Assembly (NCBI GenBank): GCA_021604825.1
Contig: BQJS01000020.1
Span: 1 to 36,515, forward strand
Origin: Phycisphaerae bacterium
GTDB lineage: Bacteria; Planctomycetota; Phycisphaerae; UBA1845
Direction of reading: 5' to 3'
DNA: 36,515 bases
The notes beneath the pieces are model-generated. The model did not search any database. It saw only the letters and a list, made by a program, of their open reading frames with translations, and was not told the DNA's origin. A program made the translations under genes and the position numbers. Positions 33,738 through 36,515 of the stretch are shown here, in pieces; the stretch's first letter is position 1, and each line of letters begins with the position of its first letter.

Positions 33738-33773
33738 ATCGAACAACGTTGTCGCGGCTATCGTCATTTTTCG

Positions 33774-34412
33774 TTAGTCGCGGAACTTGATCTTTAGATC
33801 GTTTTCGTATCGGCAATTCGGACACACGGCGGTACGGTACTCGATGTCTTTAAGCCGATTGTATTTGTCATAGTTGTATGTGCTGGCGTACATCACGATC
33901 GTGGTCGGGCACTTTTTGCACGCCCGCTCAATGATGCACGGAAACTCTGAGAAACGGGCGTAGTCATTGAGGTGCGCTCGGCAGTCCTGATGCATCGGGC
34001 CGGACCTGAGCGGTCGATCGGGCCGCCGCTGACGGGGTTGTGGATTTGCAACCGGCGGACGTGGACGCACGCGATTCGGCTCACGGCGCGCCTCGGGCGG
34101 GGGTGAGTCTGGCCGACGCGTCTTGCGAGGCGGATTGACGTCACGTCCGCCATTGTTCTTGGCGTCCAAATAATCTTGGTAGGTGGCATCTTTGCGTCCG
34201 GTACGATCGCGCCACATCCGAAACGCTTCGTACTCATTGATTGCACTTCCGGAGTCGCTTCCAGCACCGTGTGTGTGTTGGTGTGTGATCGTGCAACCGT
34301 CAACAGCGCAGCGGTAGCTCTCTTGGGCAAATGCGGACGTACACCAAAGCGTCATTGCGAACGCAGCGGTCAAGACTGTTCTTCTTGCCAACCGTATCGT
34401 TTGAATGGTCAT
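33774..34412 (-). CDS. Hypothetical secreted His/Cys-containing protein
   Basis: A 212-residue protein with a clear Sec signal peptide (basic start, hydrophobic core, cleavage after A-F-A near residue 29). The mature N-terminus has C-A-V-D-G-C and H-Q-H-T-H-G, which could bind a metal. A central stretch (about 95-145) is rich in Pro and Arg and likely disordered. The C-terminal third has C-R-A-H, C-K-K-C and C-P-N-C, possibly a zinc ribbon or disulphides. No known family is recognised, and an exported protein with CxxC pairs could also bind heme or copper. It is a single minus-strand gene facing the large lipoprotein, with a divergent GH114-like gene upstream. Confidence 0.7.
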   Translation of the reverse strand: MTIQTIRLARRTVLTAAFAMTLWCTSAFAQESYRCAVDGCTITHQHTHGAGSDSGSAINEYEAFRMWRDRTGRKDATYQDYLDAKNNGGRDVNPPRKTRRPDSPPPEARREPNRVRPRPPVANPQPRQRRPDRPLRSGPMHQDCRAHLNDYARFSEFPCIIERACKKCPTTIVMYASTYNYDKYNRLKDIEYRTAVCPNCRYENDLKIKFRD

Positions 34413-34614
34413 CTTGATCTCCTGAATCCATACGAGGAATCTTGGAATTCACAACACCTGGACTTGGCAGATACCACAAATGCCAGCACCCGCCAACAAC
34501 AGTATAGCGACGGTATACGCATTGCCCAACGACGATTAGAATATGAGTCTGATTCGCTAGTCCGCTCGCATCGTCAAGAGCGATGATTGCTTTCAAAATG
34601 GAGCTGCGGCCCCC

Positions 34615-35535
34615 ATGAAATCAACGAACAGACCTTCGACTGTGCGCCATGCTGCCATCGCGATCACGTTTACACTTGTCGCAATGACTTTATTCGCGCC
34701 AGCCGGTTGCGCGCCCGTGGCACCGAATGGTTCCGATCAGCAGGATGATCAGACGGATACATTCGATCCTGATGCCCCACCGATCACGGAGGGCGATTGG
34801 GTGCGACCGTCGATGGATGCCACATGGCAGTGGCAGCTTCAACCTGATGTCAATGGTGAGATCAACACGTCCTACAATGCTGATCTTTATGACATCGACC
34901 TCTTTGACGTTTCGGCGTCCTTCGTCGCTCAGTTAAAATCCGAAGGTCGAATCGTGATCGCGTATTTTTCAGCAGGCACGTTTGAAGATTTTCGCAGCGA
35001 TGCAGATGAGTTCTTGCCGGCTGAGATTGGTACGGCGCTGGGCGACTTTCCGGATGAGCGCTGGCTGGACATTCGCACCAGCAACGTGCGCCGTATCATG
35101 CAAGCCCGCCTCGACCTCGCTGTCGAAAAGGGATTCGACGGTGTCGAGCCGGACAACGTCACTGGTTTTTCAAACGACAGCGGATTTGACTTAACCGCCG
35201 ACGACCAATTGGCCTTCAACCGCTTCATCGCCAACGAAGCCCACATGCGCGGCTTGTCGGTTGGGTTGAAGAATGACCTCGATCAAATCCTGCAACTCGT
35301 CGATTACTTTGACTTCGCCGTCAACGAACAGTGCCACGAGTTTGACGAATGCGCGGCGAACGATCCATTCATCAAATTAGGCAAACCTGTCTTCAATGCC
35401 GAATACGCCGATCCATTCGTCAACAGCGAAAAAGATCGCAATGACCTCTGCGAATTGGCCATCAATCGCGGGTTACAAACGCTCATTCTGCCCATCGATC
35501 TTGACGATGCCTTTCGCTTCAGTTGCGTGCCCTAA
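34615..35535 (+). CDS. GH114-like TIM-barrel lipoprotein
   Basis: A 306-residue protein with a lipoprotein signal (P-A-G-C, Cys32) and an acidic linker. From about residue 58 it matches glycoside hydrolase family 114 (endo-alpha-1,4-polygalactosaminidase) barrels: W-Q-W-Q-L near the start of the domain, Y-D-I-D-L-F-D, V-I-A-Y-F-S-A-G-T, the strand G-F-D-G-V-E-P-D-N-V bearing the acidic candidates, G-L-K-N-D and F-A-V-N-E-Q-C. Family members cleave galactosamine-rich exopolysaccharides, but the domain is often annotated without testing. It is probably anchored at a membrane facing outward. GGAG lies 11 bases before the ATG. It is transcribed away from the secreted His/Cys protein. Confidence 0.83.
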   Translation: MKSTNRPSTVRHAAIAITFTLVAMTLFAPAGCAPVAPNGSDQQDDQTDTFDPDAPPITEGDWVRPSMDATWQWQLQPDVNGEINTSYNADLYDIDLFDVSASFVAQLKSEGRIVIAYFSAGTFEDFRSDADEFLPAEIGTALGDFPDERWLDIRTSNVRRIMQARLDLAVEKGFDGVEPDNVTGFSNDSGFDLTADDQLAFNRFIANEAHMRGLSVGLKNDLDQILQLVDYFDFAVNEQCHEFDECAANDPFIKLGKPVFNAEYADPFVNSEKDRNDLCELAINRGLQTLILPIDLDDAFRFSCVP

Positions 35536-35554
35536 TTGCCCAATCATTCGCGTC

Positions 35555-35576
35555 GCCCCATTTGCTCACATGGGGC
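35555..35576 (+). terminator. Possible hairpin after the GH114-like gene
   Basis: GCCCCAT (35555-35561) and ATGGGGC (35570-35576) form a perfect 7-bp stem with an 8-base loop. It has no T-run, so termination is unproven; it may also stabilise the mRNA end. Confidence 0.3.
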
Positions 35577-35716
35577 ATAAACCGCATTTGCGAATTGGCG
35601 TACGTCCCGTCTACCATACGCCATCGTCTAAAAACCACTACGATTGACGGGCAATCATGCAAGGGTTCGTAAACCGCTTGCACGGGCCCCTGCACATTCA
35701 AAGGAGTATTAGAACA

Positions 35717-36136
35717 ATGGGAATGATGAAGGAATTCAAAGAGTTTGCCATGCGCGGCAACGTCATGGATATGGCGATCGGAATCATCCTTGGTGGCGCG
35801 TCTGGAAAGATCGTCAGTTCGCTGGTCAAAGATGTCATCATGCCACCAATCGGTATTCTCCTCGGTGGGGTCGATTTCAGTTCGTTGAGTATGACGATCA
35901 AAGATGCCGTGCCTGCTTCGGAAGGTGTTGAAGCCGTCGAAGCCATCACGCTCAACTATGGTGTGTTCATCAATACGATCGTTGACTTCTTGATCGTGGC
36001 ATTCGCCATCTTCATGGCAATCAAAGTGATGAACACTGCGATGCGCAAGAAAGAGGAAGAACCGAAACCGGCAGGCCCCTCCAAAGAAGAAGTGCTGCTC
36101 GGTGAAATTCGAGATCTACTTAAAGCCAAGTCGTAG
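35717..36136 (+). CDS. mscL: Large-conductance mechanosensitive channel MscL
   Basis: A 139-residue MscL, the inner-membrane emergency valve that opens under hypo-osmotic shock. The N-terminal amphipathic helix ([11 protein letters not shown]) leads into the pore helix TM1 with I-I-L-G-G-A-S-G and V-I-M-P-P-I-G. A periplasmic loop follows, then TM2 ([13 protein letters not shown]) and a charged C-terminal helix (L-L-G-E-I-R-D-L-L). Length is normal. The ATG at 35717 is favoured by AAGGAG at 35701-35706; a longer frame from 35657 would add 20 residues and is rejected. A hairpin terminator follows. Confidence 0.96.
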   Translation: MGMMKEFKEFAMRGNVMDMAIGIILGGASGKIVSSLVKDVIMPPIGILLGGVDFSSLSMTIKDAVPASEGVEAVEAITLNYGVFINTIVDFLIVAFAIFMAIKVMNTAMRKKEEEPKPAGPSKEEVLLGEIRDLLKAKS

Positions 36137-36171
36137 CAACGATCTCAACTTTCTTGATCGGTAATTGAAAA

Positions 36172-36212
36172 GCGGGGCGCACCATTCGATGCGCCCCGCA
36201 TTATTGGTTTTG
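36172..36212. terminator. Hairpin terminator after mscL
   Basis: A perfect 10-bp GC-rich stem, GCGGGGCGCA (36172-36181) and TGCGCCCCGC (36190-36199), with an 8-base loop, followed by the T-rich ATTATTGGTTTT. It lies between convergent mscL and the glycine-rich gene and could serve both. Confidence 0.75.
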
Positions 36213-36227
36213 GTCTTTACGGTCTAA

Positions 36228-36515
36228 CTATTCGACGGATGCCGCGGTGAAGATCTCGGCATCGCCGGCATCGTCGATCTTGACAAACGCACCTTCTTCA
36301 CCGGGTTCTCCATCGGTTCCGTCCGGGCTAAGTCCACCGTCACCAGGCAGCCCCAGCAAAACGCGGTTGCCGGTACGCGTCGATGAACTTGCGGCATCCT
36401 CAAAGATACCGACGACGGGTCCACCGCCACCGCCACCACCGGCGCCACCTTGTCCACCGTTACCACCTTTACCGCCGTCGCGACCTGGTCCCTGACCACC
36501 GAATCGTGATCCACC
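36228..36515 (-). CDS. Glycine-rich repeat protein, C-terminal part only
   Basis: The minus strand is open from the window edge to a TAG at 36228-36230, giving the last 95 residues of a larger protein. It lacks a start here because the gene begins beyond the window. The first ~32 residues are made of G-G-x / G-x-G units (G-G-K-G-G-N-G-G-Q-G-G), then a P-G-D-G-G and D-G-T-D-G-E-P-G-E-E-G collagen-like patch, and finally an acidic tail. Gly-rich repeats of this type occur in secreted or surface proteins of planctomycetes and myxobacteria. Two other frames over the same bases (a plus-strand proline-rich frame and a minus-strand valine-rich one) are shadows of it. Function unknown. Confidence 0.7.
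   Translation of the reverse strand, partial: GGSRFGGQGPGRDGGKGGNGGQGGAGGGGGGGPVVGIFEDAASSSTRTGNRVLLGLPGDGGLSPDGTDGEPGEEGAFVKIDDAGDAEIFTAASVE

Noticed and set aside
36247..36495. Proline-rich plus-strand open frame
   Set aside because: It is the reverse complement of glycine codons of the minus-strand Gly-rich gene; no ribosome site and no independent support.
36224..36514. Minus-strand valine-rich frame starting M-D-H-D-S
   Set aside because: Shifted frame over the Gly-rich repeat; composition is an artefact of repeated GGT codons.
1..36515. CRISPR array, tRNA, rRNA, insertion sequence or prophage
   Set aside because: No regularly spaced repeats, cloverleaf-like sequences, transposase or phage proteins were recognised by eye; a tRNA or covariance-model scan would be decisive.

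Overview
This 36.5 kb stretch looks like chromosomal DNA from a planctomycete, perhaps close to the Phycisphaerae. The assignment is inferred from protein style only, because no rRNA or other marker gene is present. Supporting signs are: a secreted enzyme ending in acidic dockerin-like repeats; the zinc-ribbon motif C-P-x-C-x-Y-D-L-T-G followed by C-P-E-C-G; many lipoproteins and secreted proteins of unknown role; a PTS phosphorelay with no visible sugar permease; and moderate-to-high GC. I recognised no tRNA, rRNA, CRISPR array, insertion sequence or phage gene.

Layout. Positions 1-2885 (+) hold the end of an MlaF-type ABC ATPase, an MCE (MlaD-like) lipid-transport protein and a geranylgeranyl-reductase-like flavoprotein. 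Positions 2913-4617 (-) hold a tight three-gene run around a YfcE-type phosphodiesterase. Positions 4781-9035 (+) hold a DUF502 membrane protein, a ribosome hibernation factor, an EIIA(Ntr)-like protein, HPr and Enzyme I, which together look like a regulatory PTS. Positions 9196-13384 (+) hold a DUF2344 protein overlapping a very large RNase E/G, then a small membrane protein.

Positions 13409-24491 (-) are the most distinctive part: a nine-gene, mostly overlapping operon for lipid chemistry. In transcription order it encodes a fatty acyl-CoA reductase fused to a broken HAD domain, an SDR reductase, a polysaccharide pyruvyl transferase, an acyl-CoA/ACP ligase, an enoyl-CoA hydratase-like protein, an acyl carrier protein, a second ligase, a diacylglycerol-kinase-like enzyme and a PlsC acyltransferase. 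Together these could activate a fatty acid, hold it on a dedicated carrier, reduce it to aldehyde or alcohol, and place it on a phosphorylated glycerol-type backbone with an unusual head group. The product cannot be read from sequence. Just upstream on the same strand (24737-26997) lies a histidine kinase/response regulator pair whose kinase ATP-binding domain is degenerate.

Positions 27445-36515 are a patchwork of mostly exported proteins separated by hairpin terminators: a PQQ-type sugar dehydrogenase, a small lipoprotein, an M49-like metallopeptidase, a large cysteine-rich lipoprotein, a His/Cys-containing secreted protein, a GH114-like lipoprotein, the MscL channel and the C-terminal end of a glycine-rich protein cut off by the window edge. 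The last lacks an ATG-started reading frame inside the window but is clear when the minus strand is read from the edge.
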